Under the pieces are notes generated by a model. It did not search any database and had not been told where the DNA came from. It saw only the letters and a list, made by a program, of their open reading frames with translations. A DNA stretch of 64,000 nucleotides, from NCBI RefSeq assembly GCF_024807945.1, contig NZ_JANUFD010000024.1, positions 1-64,000 on the forward strand, written 5' to 3'. How positions within the stretch are numbered: the stretch's first letter is position 1; each line of letters starts with the position of its first letter. This document shows positions 19,459 through 27,616 of this stretch, in pieces. Source of the stretch: Pseudomonas sp. JUb42. GTDB lineage: Bacteria > Pseudomonadota > Gammaproteobacteria > Pseudomonadales > Pseudomonadaceae. A program made the position numbers and the translations under genes.

Positions 19459-20805
19459 TTACTTTTCTTCTGCCAACTTGTGTTCCAGGTAGTGGATGTT
19501 GACCGCGCCAGCGCAGAAGCCTTCATCACGGGTCAGGTCGCGGTGCAGCGGGATATTGGTCTTGATCCCGTCAACCACGATTTCGTCCAGGGCATTGCGC
19601 ATGCGTGCCATGGCTTCGTCGCGGGTCGCGCCCCAAGTGATCAGCTTGCCGATCAGCGAGTCGTAGTTCGAAGGAACCTTGTAGCCGCTGTACAGGTGCG
19701 AATCAACCCGCACGCCGTTGCCGCCTGGAGCATGGAAATGCTTGACCAGGCCAGGGCTCGGAATGAAGGTCTTCGGGTCTTCGGCGTTGATCCGGCATTC
19801 CAGCGCATGCCCGTGAATGACCACGTCATCCTGGGTGTACGACAATTTGTTGCCGGCGGCGATGCTGAGCATCTCCTTGACGATGTCGATACCGGTGACC
19901 ATTTCCGAAACCGGGTGCTCCACCTGAACACGAGTGTTCATTTCGATGAAGTAGAAACGACCGTTCTCGTACAGGAACTCGAAGGTGCCGGCGCCACGGT
20001 AGCCGATGTCGATACAGGCCTTGACGCAACTGGCCAGGACTTCCTTGCGCGCATCTTCGTCGATGTACGGTGCCGGTGCTTCTTCCAGAACCTTTTGGTG
20101 CCGACGCTGCAACGAGCAGTCGCGGTCGCCCAGATGGATCGCGTGGCCCTGGCCGTCGGAAATCACCTGGACTTCCACGTGACGTGGGTTGGTCAGGTAT
20201 TTTTCCAGGTAGACCATCGGGTTGCTGAACCAGGCAGCCGCTTCGGCGCGGGTCTGCTTGGCCGCTTCGATCAGTTCTTCTTCCTTGTGCACCACGCGCA
20301 TGCCGCGACCACCACCGCCACCGGCGGCCTTGATGATCACCGGGTAGCCGACTTCACGGCCAATGCGCAGTGCGGTTTCTTCGTCTTCCGGCAGCGGGCC
20401 GTCGGAGCCAGGTACGGTCGGTACCTTGGCGCGCTTCATGGCGTCCTTGGCAGAAACCTTGTCGCCCATCAGGCGAATGGTTTCGGCTTTCGGGCCGATG
20501 AAGGCGAAACCGGATTTTTCCACCTGTTCGGCGAAGTCGGCGTTTTCCGCGAGGAAGCCGTAGCCGGGGTGGATGGCCGTTGCACCGGTCAACTCGGCCG
20601 CCGAAATGATGGCCGGGATGTTCAGGTACGACAGGTTGGCGGGCGCCGGGCCGATGCAGACGGTTTCGTCGGCCAGACCCAGGTGCATCAACTCGCGGTC
20701 AGCCGTGGAATGCACGGCGACGGTCTTGATGCCCAGTTCTTTACAGGCACGCAGGATTCGCAAGGCGATTTCGCCGCGGTTGGCGATCAGGACTTTTTCC
20801 AGCAT
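19459..20805 (-). CDS. accC: acetyl-CoA carboxylase biotin carboxylase AccC
   Basis: 448 aa, from MLEKVLIANRGEIALRILRA at 20805. It carboxylates the biotin on AccB using ATP and bicarbonate in the first committed step of fatty acid synthesis. The N-terminal pre-ATP-grasp domain is followed by the ATP-grasp fold with the glycine loop KAAGGGGGRGMR, then FIEMNTRVQVEHPVSEMVTG and the C-terminal biotin carboxylase domain. It directly follows accB. Confidence 0.98.
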   Translation of the reverse strand: MLEKVLIANRGEIALRILRACKELGIKTVAVHSTADRELMHLGLADETVCIGPAPANLSYLNIPAIISAAELTGATAIHPGYGFLAENADFAEQVEKSGFAFIGPKAETIRLMGDKVSAKDAMKRAKVPTVPGSDGPLPEDEETALRIGREVGYPVIIKAAGGGGGRGMRVVHKEEELIEAAKQTRAEAAAWFSNPMVYLEKYLTNPRHVEVQVISDGQGHAIHLGDRDCSLQRRHQKVLEEAPAPYIDEDARKEVLASCVKACIDIGYRGAGTFEFLYENGRFYFIEMNTRVQVEHPVSEMVTGIDIVKEMLSIAAGNKLSYTQDDVVIHGHALECRINAEDPKTFIPSPGLVKHFHAPGGNGVRVDSHLYSGYKVPSNYDSLIGKLITWGATRDEAMARMRNALDEIVVDGIKTNIPLHRDLTRDEGFCAGAVNIHYLEHKLAEEK

Positions 20806-20822
20806 CGCAGGCTCTCCCCGGT

Positions 20823-21275
20823 TCAAACGATGGTGAACAGCGGCTGGTCATACTCAACCGGCTGACCGTTTTCTACCAGGATGGATTCGATCACACCGCC
20901 GACTTCGGCTTCGATGTGGTTCATCATTTTCATCGCTTCAACGATGCAGATGGTGTCGCCTTTCTTCACGGTCTTGCCGACTTCGACGAACGCTGGCGAA
21001 CCAGGCGCCGGGGTGCGGTAGAAGGTGCCGACCATCGGCGATTTGATCACGGTGCCATTGTGCTTCGGCGCAGCGGCCGGAGCTTCGGCGGCCGGGGCGG
21101 CGGCGACTGGCGCGGCAACCGGTGCGGCGACTGGCGCCGGAGCGTAGTACTGCTGTGCTGGGGTCTTGCTGTGACGGCTGATCCGTACGGATTCTTCACC
21201 TTCACGGATTTCCAATTCGTCGATACCGGACTCTTCCAGCAGTTCGATCAGTTTCTTGACTTTACGGATATCCAT
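20823..21275 (-). CDS. accB: biotin carboxyl carrier protein AccB
   Basis: 150 aa. The N-terminal helical part is followed by an Ala-Pro-Val linker (about 44-70) and the biotinyl domain, with biotinylated Lys116 in EAMKMMN. It carries the carboxyl group between AccC and the carboxyltransferase. accB precedes accC by 17 nt in the standard accBC operon. Confidence 0.98.
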   Translation of the reverse strand: MDIRKVKKLIELLEESGIDELEIREGEESVRISRHSKTPAQQYYAPAPVAAPVAAPVAAAPAAEAPAAAPKHNGTVIKSPMVGTFYRTPAPGSPAFVEVGKTVKKGDTICIVEAMKMMNHIEAEVGGVIESILVENGQPVEYDQPLFTIV

Positions 21276-21356
21276 TAATTCTCAACTCCCAAGGGTCGGT
21301 CAGGGGCATATCGACAGCCGGTCAGGGCCATGGGGCTCAGCTTCAGGCTGCGCCGG

Positions 21357-21809
21357 TCATGGTTGGGTACTGACGGCCAATTGTTCCAGGGCGGCCTCCA
21401 GGGCCAGTCGGTAACCGCTAGCGCCAAGGCCGCAGATCACTCCGACAGCAACATCGGAAAAGTAGGAGTGATGGCGGAAAGGTTCGCGTTTGTGCACGTT
21501 CGACAGGTGCACTTCGATGAATGGGATGCTCACTCCCAGCAGCGCGTCACGTATTGCAACGCTGGTGTGCGTAAAAGCAGCCGGATTGATGATGATGAAA
21601 TCCACACCTTCATCGCGTGCCGCGTGGATCCGGTCGATCAATTCGTATTCGGCATTGCTTTGCAGATACATTAGATGGTGACCGGCTTCACGGGCGCGGC
21701 GCTCCAGATCCAGGTTGATCTGGGGCAGGGTGATCGCGCCATAGATGCCGGGTTCGCGGGTGCCAAGCAGGTTCAGGTTGGGTCCGTGAAGAACCAGGAG
21801 AGTCGCCAT
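21357..21809 (-). CDS. aroQ: type II 3-dehydroquinate dehydratase AroQ
   Basis: 150 aa from MATLLVLHGPNLNLLGTREP; an adjacent ATG at 21812 is equally possible. It dehydrates 3-dehydroquinate to 3-dehydroshikimate in the shikimate pathway. LGTREPGIYG holds the arginine and tyrosine of the type II active site, NPAAFTHTSVAIRDAL the substrate-binding loop, and EVHLSNVHKREPFRHHSYFS the catalytic histidine region. It precedes accB on the same strand, as in other pseudomonads. Confidence 0.97.
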   Translation of the reverse strand: MATLLVLHGPNLNLLGTREPGIYGAITLPQINLDLERRAREAGHHLMYLQSNAEYELIDRIHAARDEGVDFIIINPAAFTHTSVAIRDALLGVSIPFIEVHLSNVHKREPFRHHSYFSDVAVGVICGLGASGYRLALEAALEQLAVSTQP

Positions 21810-21935
21810 CATGTATACCTTGTTGTTTCTGTGAGCCACAGTGCGGCGACTATGCCGCAAGGTCGACGGACTGTCCAGTTAACAACAGTAGCCAGCACGA
21901 TGACCGATATTCACGCAAAATTTGTGACTCAGGCA

Positions 21936-22106
21936 CTAAATTTGGTCATTTGCTCTAATCAGCCGCCCGGCAAGGCCCGCGCCGTCGATTTCGCCGACGA
22001 TGGGGTGAGAAGCCGGTTCGATGCCGTTCTTACTGTAGAACACTGACGCGGGAGGGCCGGACAATTGGTATTGGTCGAACAGGGTGCGCTGTTCGGTGGT
22101 GCTTCG
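21936..22106 (-). pseudogene. dsbD: C-terminal remnant of thiol:disulfide interchange protein DsbD (DipZ)
   Basis: About 56 codons on the minus strand (TTEQRTLFDQYQLSGPP, ASVFYSKNGIE, HPIVGEIDGAGL) resemble the end of the DsbD thioredoxin domain: the L-x-x-[FY]-x-[LV]-x-G-P-P turn, an [FY][FY]xxxG strand and a final V-G-E-[IM]-D-A helix. Nothing upstream matches the eight-helix membrane domain or the CxxC sites, and the frame degenerates before the fragment. P. aeruginosa has dipZ between aroQ and gcbA, which fits loss of an ancestral copy here. Homology is by eye only. Confidence 0.7.
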
Positions 22107-22176
22107 GTCAGGGCCAGGCCGTGGGTGATGTATGGAGATCTGTCGTAGTAAGACCTTGATGCCGACCACCGTCATT

Positions 22177-22299
22177 GTGGGAGCGGATTCATCCGCGAAG
22201 GGGGCAGTACGCTCAACGCATTTTTCAGCGCTGGGAATGCCACTTTCGCGAATGAATGCGCTCCCACAGATTTCGTCGGCACCGCATTCGCTCCCACAG
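22177..22299. repeat. REP pair plus third partial REP
   Basis: A REP at 22177-22200 (GTGGGAGCGGATTCATCCGC) and an inverted copy at 22244-22267 enclose a 43-nt spacer, and a third CGCTCCCAC end lies near 22290. It is typical of Pseudomonas REPIN elements and fills the gap between the dsbD remnant and gcbA. Confidence 0.85.
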
Positions 22300-22321
22300 C
22301 GCTATTCTTTTCAATGCGGGT

Positions 22322-23986
22322 CTAGGCCGTCGTCTCCGGCAACACAATCATGTAACTGGTCCCCGGCTTGCTGTCGCGGTTGGAGTGCACCTGGTTACGC
22401 CCGGCGTGCTTGGCGCGGTAAAGGGCGTTATCGGCCATGGCGGCCAGGCTCAGGCTGTCATCACTGTCGCCCAGTTCGACCACCCCGGCACTGAAGGTGC
22501 AGAACAGATCGGCCGGTTCTGCCGGGTAGTGGATCTCGGCAAAGCGCCGGCGGATTTCGTCGAGTACGTGGTGGGCGTTGAGCAGGTCGGTGTCGGGCAT
22601 GACGATAGCGAACTCCTCACCACCGTAACGGCCGATGAAGTCGCTCTTGCGCAGGCGTTGCTTGAGAAACAGCGCCAGGCTCTTGATCACCCGGTCACCC
22701 ATGGGGTGGCCGTGGCTGTCGTTGACCTTCTTGAAGTGGTCGATATCCAGCATCGCGAAACACAGCTGCTTGCTCTCGCGGCGGCTTCGCAGGCAGCAGT
22801 CCTCCAGCAGTTGCAGGATATGGGTGTGGTTATACAGCCCGGTGAGGCTGTCGCGGATCATCCGCGCCTTGAGGTTGCGCGCACGCCCGGCGCGATTGCG
22901 CACGGTGGTGATCAAGTGACGCGGCTGGATCGGCTTGGTCAGGAAGTCGTCGCCGCCTTCGCTCATGGCATCCAGTTGCTTGTCCAGATCGTCCTCGGCG
23001 GACAGGTAAATGATCGGTACGCTGACATAACGGTCGTTGTGGCGAATCACCTTGGCCAGTTCCGTGCCGGTGCAGCCGGGCATGTACATGTCGAGGATAA
23101 TCAGGTCCGGCTGGAAATCGGCCAGCTCGGCCATGGCCTGGATCGGGTCGAGCAGCACGCGGGTGACGATCCCGGCGCTGTTGAGCAAGCGTTCGGTGTG
23201 GGTCGCCTGGGCACGGGAGTCGTCGATGACCAGCACTTTATAAGGCTCGTACTGCGCCACGCGAATCAGCACTTCGAGTTTCTCCAGCAGACTCGAGGCT
23301 TCCAGGGTACCGGTGAGGAATTCCTCGCCGCCCGCGCGCACAGCTGCCAGGCGAGTCGGCGTGTCGGTTTCCTGTTGGCTGAAGAAAAGCAGGGGCAGTT
23401 TCTGCTCCAGGCTGGCCTGGACCTGGGCGGCGATTTTCAGGCCTTCGCCTGGACCGGCGAAATCCACATCCATGACGATAGCGGCCGGATGGCGCTCGAT
23501 CATGGCCGCATTAAAGGCTTCGGTATCGGCCAGCGACATGGCCTGCAAGCCGAAGAACTCCAACTGTTTAGCCAGGCGTTCGGCGCGCTCGCTGTCGTGC
23601 AGCACTATATAGATAGGCTTGCGCAGCGGTGGCAGGGCCATCTGGTCGAGGCGGTCACCCTGACGCAGGCCGGTGCGCGACAGGCGCTGCATCAGACGGT
23701 TGAGCTCGGTGATCGAGGCGCTGCTCAGGCGACCGCGATTGGCTTCCACGGTTTCCAGGGCGCCGGTCAGCAGGCGTGCCAGGTCGGCATGCTCGACCTG
23801 CTCGAAACGTTCGGCGAAACGCAGCAGGCGTTGGGTCGACTCCTTCAACTCTTCCAACTCCGCGACCGACCATTCAAATTGCTGCAAACGCTGCCACACC
23901 TCCAGAATCTGGCGGGCTTGATGGATAACGCGTTGGGCAAAATGGTGCTTGAGACGATCACGGCTGGGGTCTTCTGGTTCGGCCAT
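22322..23986 (-). CDS. gcbA: diguanylate cyclase response regulator GcbA
   Basis: 554 aa. An N-terminal helical, HPt-like region (about 1-115) is followed by two receiver-like domains (about 125-245 and 250-370) and a GGDEF domain. The second receiver has VLVIDDSRA and the phosphorylatable Asp in LIILDMYMPG; the first looks degenerate. The active site is GGEEF and an inhibitory RxxD site (RKSD) lies five residues before it, so product feedback by c-di-GMP is expected. Architecture and location match GcbA of P. fluorescens/P. aeruginosa, which promotes surface attachment and affects motility and dispersal. Confidence 0.9.
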   Translation of the reverse strand: MAEPEDPSRDRLKHHFAQRVIHQARQILEVWQRLQQFEWSVAELEELKESTQRLLRFAERFEQVEHADLARLLTGALETVEANRGRLSSASITELNRLMQRLSRTGLRQGDRLDQMALPPLRKPIYIVLHDSERAERLAKQLEFFGLQAMSLADTEAFNAAMIERHPAAIVMDVDFAGPGEGLKIAAQVQASLEQKLPLLFFSQQETDTPTRLAAVRAGGEEFLTGTLEASSLLEKLEVLIRVAQYEPYKVLVIDDSRAQATHTERLLNSAGIVTRVLLDPIQAMAELADFQPDLIILDMYMPGCTGTELAKVIRHNDRYVSVPIIYLSAEDDLDKQLDAMSEGGDDFLTKPIQPRHLITTVRNRAGRARNLKARMIRDSLTGLYNHTHILQLLEDCCLRSRRESKQLCFAMLDIDHFKKVNDSHGHPMGDRVIKSLALFLKQRLRKSDFIGRYGGEEFAIVMPDTDLLNAHHVLDEIRRRFAEIHYPAEPADLFCTFSAGVVELGDSDDSLSLAAMADNALYRAKHAGRNQVHSNRDSKPGTSYMIVLPETTA

Positions 23987-24254
23987 TATCCTGACTACTG
24001 TTATTTTTCGCTGAGGACGAGTGCTGGCTCTATGCTACCACCTCCGCTTCGAATCAAGAGTGCCGTAAGTCAAATAATTGGCAACAAGTTCCCGTCTTTT
24101 GTTGCGTTTTAATGACTGTAAGGCCGATTTACGGGGAGTAATGGCGTCATCGGCGTATCTGGCCGACGGGCGGCAGATATGTCGTCCCTTGACTCATTGG
24201 CGCTTGCGAGCACTTGCACTCGATCGTCACCAAGTGGTTCTGCGGGTCCGCAAT

Positions 24255-24566
24255 TTATCCCGCCAGCACATCCCGGAAGACATCAGGGCGAGTGGCGGCG
24301 ATATGCAGTAGCGAGCGGGCGGCACCCGACGGTGAGCGGCGGCCTTGCTCCCATTCCTGAAGCGTACGTACCGACACGCCCAATAGCTCAGCAAATCGAG
24401 GCTGTGACAATCCGGTCTTGCTGCGCGCTTCAGCGGCTTCGGTCGCTTTCACCTGGCGAACATCGCCGTAGCGCCCTGCTTTCACTTCCTGGATCGCCGC
24501 CAGTAGCTCTTCGCCGATATTGCGTTTGGAGTCGCGCTCCATGAGCTCTTTTTCAGTCAGGGGCAT
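24255..24566 (-). CDS. HigA-like HTH antitoxin
   Basis: 103 aa XRE-type protein with a helix-turn-helix in the second half (LSQPRFAELLGVSVRTLQEWEQGRRSPSG split around residues 53-81). It starts 14 nt inside the preceding toxin-like gene, the toxin-first order of higBA systems. It probably neutralises the toxin and represses the operon. It appears intact although its toxin partner is frameshifted. Confidence 0.88.
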   Translation of the reverse strand: MPLTEKELMERDSKRNIGEELLAAIQEVKAGRYGDVRQVKATEAAEARSKTGLSQPRFAELLGVSVRTLQEWEQGRRSPSGAARSLLHIAATRPDVFRDVLAG

Positions 24567-24872
24567 GATTAAATTCCTTGGCGATTTTGCGCAGGATATG
24601 CGCGGGTATATTTTCGGTCGCCCCTTTACCGTAAATCAGTAGTGCGAGCAGTACACCACTGGCTAGCTGGGCGGTATAGACGACTCGTACTGAGCCGCTT
24701 TTACCTCGTCCATCCATGTTCCAGCGGACTTTGCGGCAACCTCCTGAGCCAGGAACAACCGATCCGGCATCAGGGTCGTTAGCTAGGAACGTCATGAAGG
24801 CGCCACGTTCTTCTTCTGTCCATAGTCCGGCCAGAGCTTTGTGAACAAAGGGGATTCAATAATCGTCAACAT
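24553..24872 (-). pseudogene. HigB/RelE-like toxin, frameshifted
   Basis: The family start (MLTIIESPLFTKLWPDY) begins at an ATG at 24872 and stops after 26 codons at 24792. The body of the toxin continues in another frame, ending IYGKGATENIPAHILRKI at 24553. Inserting one base near 24821 would restore WPDYWTEEERGAFMTFL, the usual sequence of this RelE/HigB group, so a single-base deletion is the simplest explanation. Translation from the internal ATG at 24795 would give an 80-residue fragment without the N-terminal strand and helix. A sequencing error cannot be excluded. Confidence 0.82.
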
Positions 24873-24875
24873 TGA

Positions 24876-24904
24876 ATTCTACGTCTCTGACGTATATGCG
24901 GCAA
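24876..24904 (-). promoter_or_regulatory. putative promoter/operator of the higBA-like pair
   Basis: On the minus strand TTGCCG (24904-24899) and TAGAAT (24881-24876) are separated by 17 bases. Overlapping the spacer and the -10 box is a perfect repeat TACGT-CTCTG-ACGTA at 24880-24894, suited to autorepression. The toxin ATG at 24872 would then be almost at +1, implying leaderless translation or a misplaced promoter call. Confidence 0.4.
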
Positions 24905-25304
24905 GCAGTGATGACAGGGAAAACGGTGTGTTGGCGGGAAATCGCTACCTTGCGTCATGAAAGTCATGGTCGGTTGATGTATTTGCATGGGGTTGCAATA
25001 GTCAAAGCGGGGGCGATTGGGGTCAATGCGCGAGGTTGTAGGGCTTTTCTGATTCTTTTGTGGGGTGCCTTATGTACCCCATTCGCTGAGTTGGAATGCA
25101 ATCCTGTGGCCGGCTTGCTGACGATGACCTGATAGTTGCGAGCGCTGCGCATTTGATCGCCATCAGGGCAGCTCCCACGGCTTTCACGGTCCCAAGGGCG
25201 ACACTTGGGGAACAAAACCTCGCGCACCGCGTGCCTGTACAAGGCACCTTGCTGTAAGGTTGCGGTCCAACCGACTCACACTCCGGGATTGAAAGGACAA
25301 CGCC
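24905..25304. other. intergenic region upstream of the DUF2333 gene
   Basis: 400 nt with no supported gene; the short open frames have neither ribosome-binding sites nor recognisable protein sequence. The only structure seen is a small hairpin, CCCAAG/CTTGGG at 25191-25209. The promoter of the downstream gene presumably lies here. Confidence 0.5.
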
Positions 25305-26384
25305 ATGCTGGATTGGAAGAACCGCGCGGGCAGCGCAAGTGAACCTGCGGCTGCTACCGCACCGGTCAAGGAACGCGGCTACTTCGGTGGTCTGTTTTTC
25401 AGTCGCGCCGTGGGGACTCTGGTCGGCATCTATCTGCTGGTGACCATCGCCGTCGGTTGGTACTGGAGCCAGGAGCCTGCGTTGTTCCCGGTTCAGCAGA
25501 ACGCCCAGGCCGCCGCCGAGCGTCAGGGCCGGCAGATGGTGATCGGCTTTACCACCATCGAAACCCTCAAGACCGTCGCCCAGACCCTGCTCGACAAGCC
25601 CGGCGGCTACCTGTCCAACGACCGCATGCCGCCTGGCCTGTGGCTCGATAACATCCCAAGCTGGGAGTACGGCGTGCTGGTCCAGGTCCGTGACCTGAGC
25701 CGTGCCCTGCGCAAAGACTTCGCCCGCTCCCAGTCGCAGTCGGCTGAAGACAGCGATCTGGCCCGGGCCGAGCCGTTGTTCAACTTCGACAACAAGAGCT
25801 GGATCCTGCCCTCCAGCGAGTCTCAGTATCGCGAAGGCATCGCCGCGCTTAGCCGCTATCAGGCGCGCCTGTCCGCTCCGGATCAGAAGAACGCCCTGTT
25901 CTACGCCCGCGCCGACAACCTGAACAACTGGTTGGGTGACGTTGGTACGCGCCTGGGTTCGCTGTCGCAACGGCTGTCGGCCAGTGTCGGTCGGGTCAAG
26001 CTCAACAGCACTCTTAAAACCGAGACCCTGGTCAGCGTCAAACCGGGCGAAGTGCCGCAGGTTGACGAAGAAATCGTCGAGACGCCGTGGTTGCAGATCG
26101 ATAACGTGTTCTACGAAGCCCGCGGCCAGGCCTGGGCCTTGTCTCACCTGCTGCGCGCCATCGAAGTGGATTTCGCCGATGTCTTGGCGAAGAAGAACGC
26201 CACGGTCAGTGTGCGCCAGATCATTCGTGAACTGGAAGCGTCCCAGGAGCCGATGTGGAGCCCGATGGTGCTCAACGGCGGCGCCTTTGGCGTGCTGGCC
26301 AACCACTCGCTGGTCATGGCCAACTACATTTCCCGGGCCAACGCGGCGATCATCGACCTGCGTCAATTACTTTCCCAGGGCTGA
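25305..26384 (+). CDS. DUF2333 family membrane protein
   Basis: 359 aa. A short cytoplasmic N-terminus is followed by one membrane helix (about 36-54, VGTLVGIYLLVTIAVGWYW) and a large, probably periplasmic, helical domain. AAGG lies upstream of the ATG at 25305. DUF2333 proteins are conserved in gammaproteobacteria and have no established function. It is followed directly by the NUDIX gene (3 nt gap), and the order DUF2333-NUDIX-yciH-speA is shared with other pseudomonads. Confidence 0.9.
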   Translation: MLDWKNRAGSASEPAAATAPVKERGYFGGLFFSRAVGTLVGIYLLVTIAVGWYWSQEPALFPVQQNAQAAAERQGRQMVIGFTTIETLKTVAQTLLDKPGGYLSNDRMPPGLWLDNIPSWEYGVLVQVRDLSRALRKDFARSQSQSAEDSDLARAEPLFNFDNKSWILPSSESQYREGIAALSRYQARLSAPDQKNALFYARADNLNNWLGDVGTRLGSLSQRLSASVGRVKLNSTLKTETLVSVKPGEVPQVDEEIVETPWLQIDNVFYEARGQAWALSHLLRAIEVDFADVLAKKNATVSVRQIIRELEASQEPMWSPMVLNGGAFGVLANHSLVMANYISRANAAIIDLRQLLSQG

Positions 26385-26387
26385 TGG

Positions 26388-26933
26388 ATGTCCATTTCCT
26401 CCAATGAAGTCGCGCACCGCGCGGCTTCCGATGCCGAACAGATCGCCTGGGCCGACGAGCAGGACCAGCTACTGGGCGCCATGCGCCGTTCGGACCTGCG
26501 CGAGCAGGGCCTGATCGGGCGTGGCACCTATATCCTGCTGTTCAACTCGGCGGGCGAGTTGTGTGTACATCGGCGCACCCTGAGCAAGGCCATTTACCCT
26601 GGCTACTGGGATGTGGCGGCGGGCGGCATGGTTCAGGCCGATGAGAGCTATGCCGAGTCAGCGACCCGGGAGTTGGAAGAAGAACTGGGTGTCAGCGGCG
26701 TGCGGTTGTCCGACCATGAGCGGTTCTTCTTCGATCAGCCGGGCAATCGCCTGTGGTGCGCGGTGTTTTCCGCCGTCTGGGACGGGCCGCTGGTCCTCCA
26801 GCCGGAAGAGGTGCTCGAAGCACACTTTCTGCCTGTTGCCGAGGTGCTGCGCCAGACCCACGAAATGCCCTATTGCCCGGACTCCCTGGCTGCCCTGAAG
26901 CGTTATTTGGCGCAAGTCGCAAAAGTTGATTGA
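26388..26933 (+). CDS. NUDIX hydrolase
   Basis: 181 aa. A complete Nudix box, GX5EX7REUXEEXGU, is present around residues 78-100 (GGMVQADE...RELEEELGV), so the metal-dependent hydrolase site is intact. The substrate is a nucleoside diphosphate linked to another group, but cannot be named; the closest type is the YfcD-like group. Probably cotranscribed with the upstream DUF2333 gene. Confidence 0.9.
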   Translation: MSISSNEVAHRAASDAEQIAWADEQDQLLGAMRRSDLREQGLIGRGTYILLFNSAGELCVHRRTLSKAIYPGYWDVAAGGMVQADESYAESATRELEEELGVSGVRLSDHERFFFDQPGNRLWCAVFSAVWDGPLVLQPEEVLEAHFLPVAEVLRQTHEMPYCPDSLAALKRYLAQVAKVD

Positions 26934-26996
26934 TTTGGCGCAATTTGACGCTTAGCAACAGGGAAATTTGCCGTTACACTGCGCGGCCTTTTCACG

Positions 26997-27018
26997 CTGG
27001 GCCGGTTCGCCGGCCCAG
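26997..27018 (+). other. GC-rich hairpin upstream of yciH
   Basis: Perfect 9-bp stem (CTGGGCCGG and its inversion) closed by a TTCG tetraloop, between the NUDIX gene and yciH. Just upstream, TACACT at 26975-26980 could be a -10 box with TTAGCA 17 bases before it. With no U-run this is more likely a leader structure than a terminator. A similar TTACACTGCGC-plus-hairpin arrangement lies before speA. Confidence 0.45.
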
Positions 27019-27097
27019 TTGCGCTGCCCCTGCCTGAGTGGGGCTTCGCGGTCGGTGTTCACCGGCCAATCTTCAGTCCTCAACAAGAGGATTTCCC

Positions 27098-27469
27098 GTG
27101 GCCAAGAAAGCCGCATCCTTTGCCGCCCTGGGCGGTCTGGTGTTTTCCACCGACGCAGGCAGGCATTGCCCTGACTGTCGTCAGCCCGTCGACGCCTGCA
27201 CCTGCAAGCAAAGCCTGATTCCCGAAGGGGATGGCATCGCCCGCGTACGCCGTGAGAGCAAGGGCCGTGGCGGCAAGACCGTAACGACCATTAGCGGCGT
27301 GCCTTTACCCGAAGACGGGCTCAAGGACCTGGCCAAGACGCTCAAGCAGCGCTGCGGCACCGGTGGTTCGCTCAAGGACGGGGTGATCGAGATTCAGGGC
27401 GATCATGTCGAGTTGCTGCTGGTTGAGCTGGTCAAGCAGGGGTTCAAGGCGAAAAAGTCCGGCGGCTGA
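27098..27469 (+). CDS. yciH: SUI1/eIF1-like translation factor YciH
   Basis: 123 aa from a GTG at 27098 with AGAGGA nine bases upstream; the start fits the conserved N-terminus KKAASFAALGGLVFSTD. A zinc-ribbon-like cysteine set (CPDC, CTC) comes first, then the SUI1 domain with GRGGKTVTTISG and GTGGSLKDGVIEIQGDH. YciH proteins can affect the fidelity of start selection, but their role in bacteria is minor or unclear. It precedes speA. Confidence 0.93.
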   Translation: MAKKAASFAALGGLVFSTDAGRHCPDCRQPVDACTCKQSLIPEGDGIARVRRESKGRGGKTVTTISGVPLPEDGLKDLAKTLKQRCGTGGSLKDGVIEIQGDHVELLLVELVKQGFKAKKSGG

Positions 27470-27557
27470 GCGCTTGCGGGATTTTGCGCAAACTCTGTGC
27501 TATCCCTTGGGTCTACTGACCACAGGGTTCTGGCACCAAACCGTCATTTGCACTCTT

Positions 27558-27590
27558 TACACTGCGCCCAGCCCGCTCACGGCTGGGGCT
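27558..27590 (+). promoter_or_regulatory. possible speA -10 box and leader hairpin
   Basis: TACACT at 27558-27563 lies in the same TTACACTGCGC context as before yciH. It is followed by a GCCCAGCC/GGCTGGGGC stem with one bulge and a loop of about seven bases. No good -35 was found, so the promoter call is weak; the shared layout with the yciH leader is the main support. Confidence 0.35.
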
Positions 27591-27616
27591 ATCTGACTTC
27601 TTTATAGGGGACTTCG

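Noticed and set aside
22256..24112. 618-codon plus-strand frame across gcbA
   Set aside because: It is a shadow of the GcbA gene, which has intact receiver and GGEEF motifs.
24872..25132. 86-codon plus-strand frame upstream of the DUF2333 gene
   Set aside because: It overlaps the divergent toxin promoter, starts at TTG without a Shine-Dalgarno, and its translation resembles no protein.
27531..27552. sigma-54 promoter before speA (TGGCAC ... TTGCA)
   Set aside because: The GG and GC elements are 18 bases apart, not the required 12.
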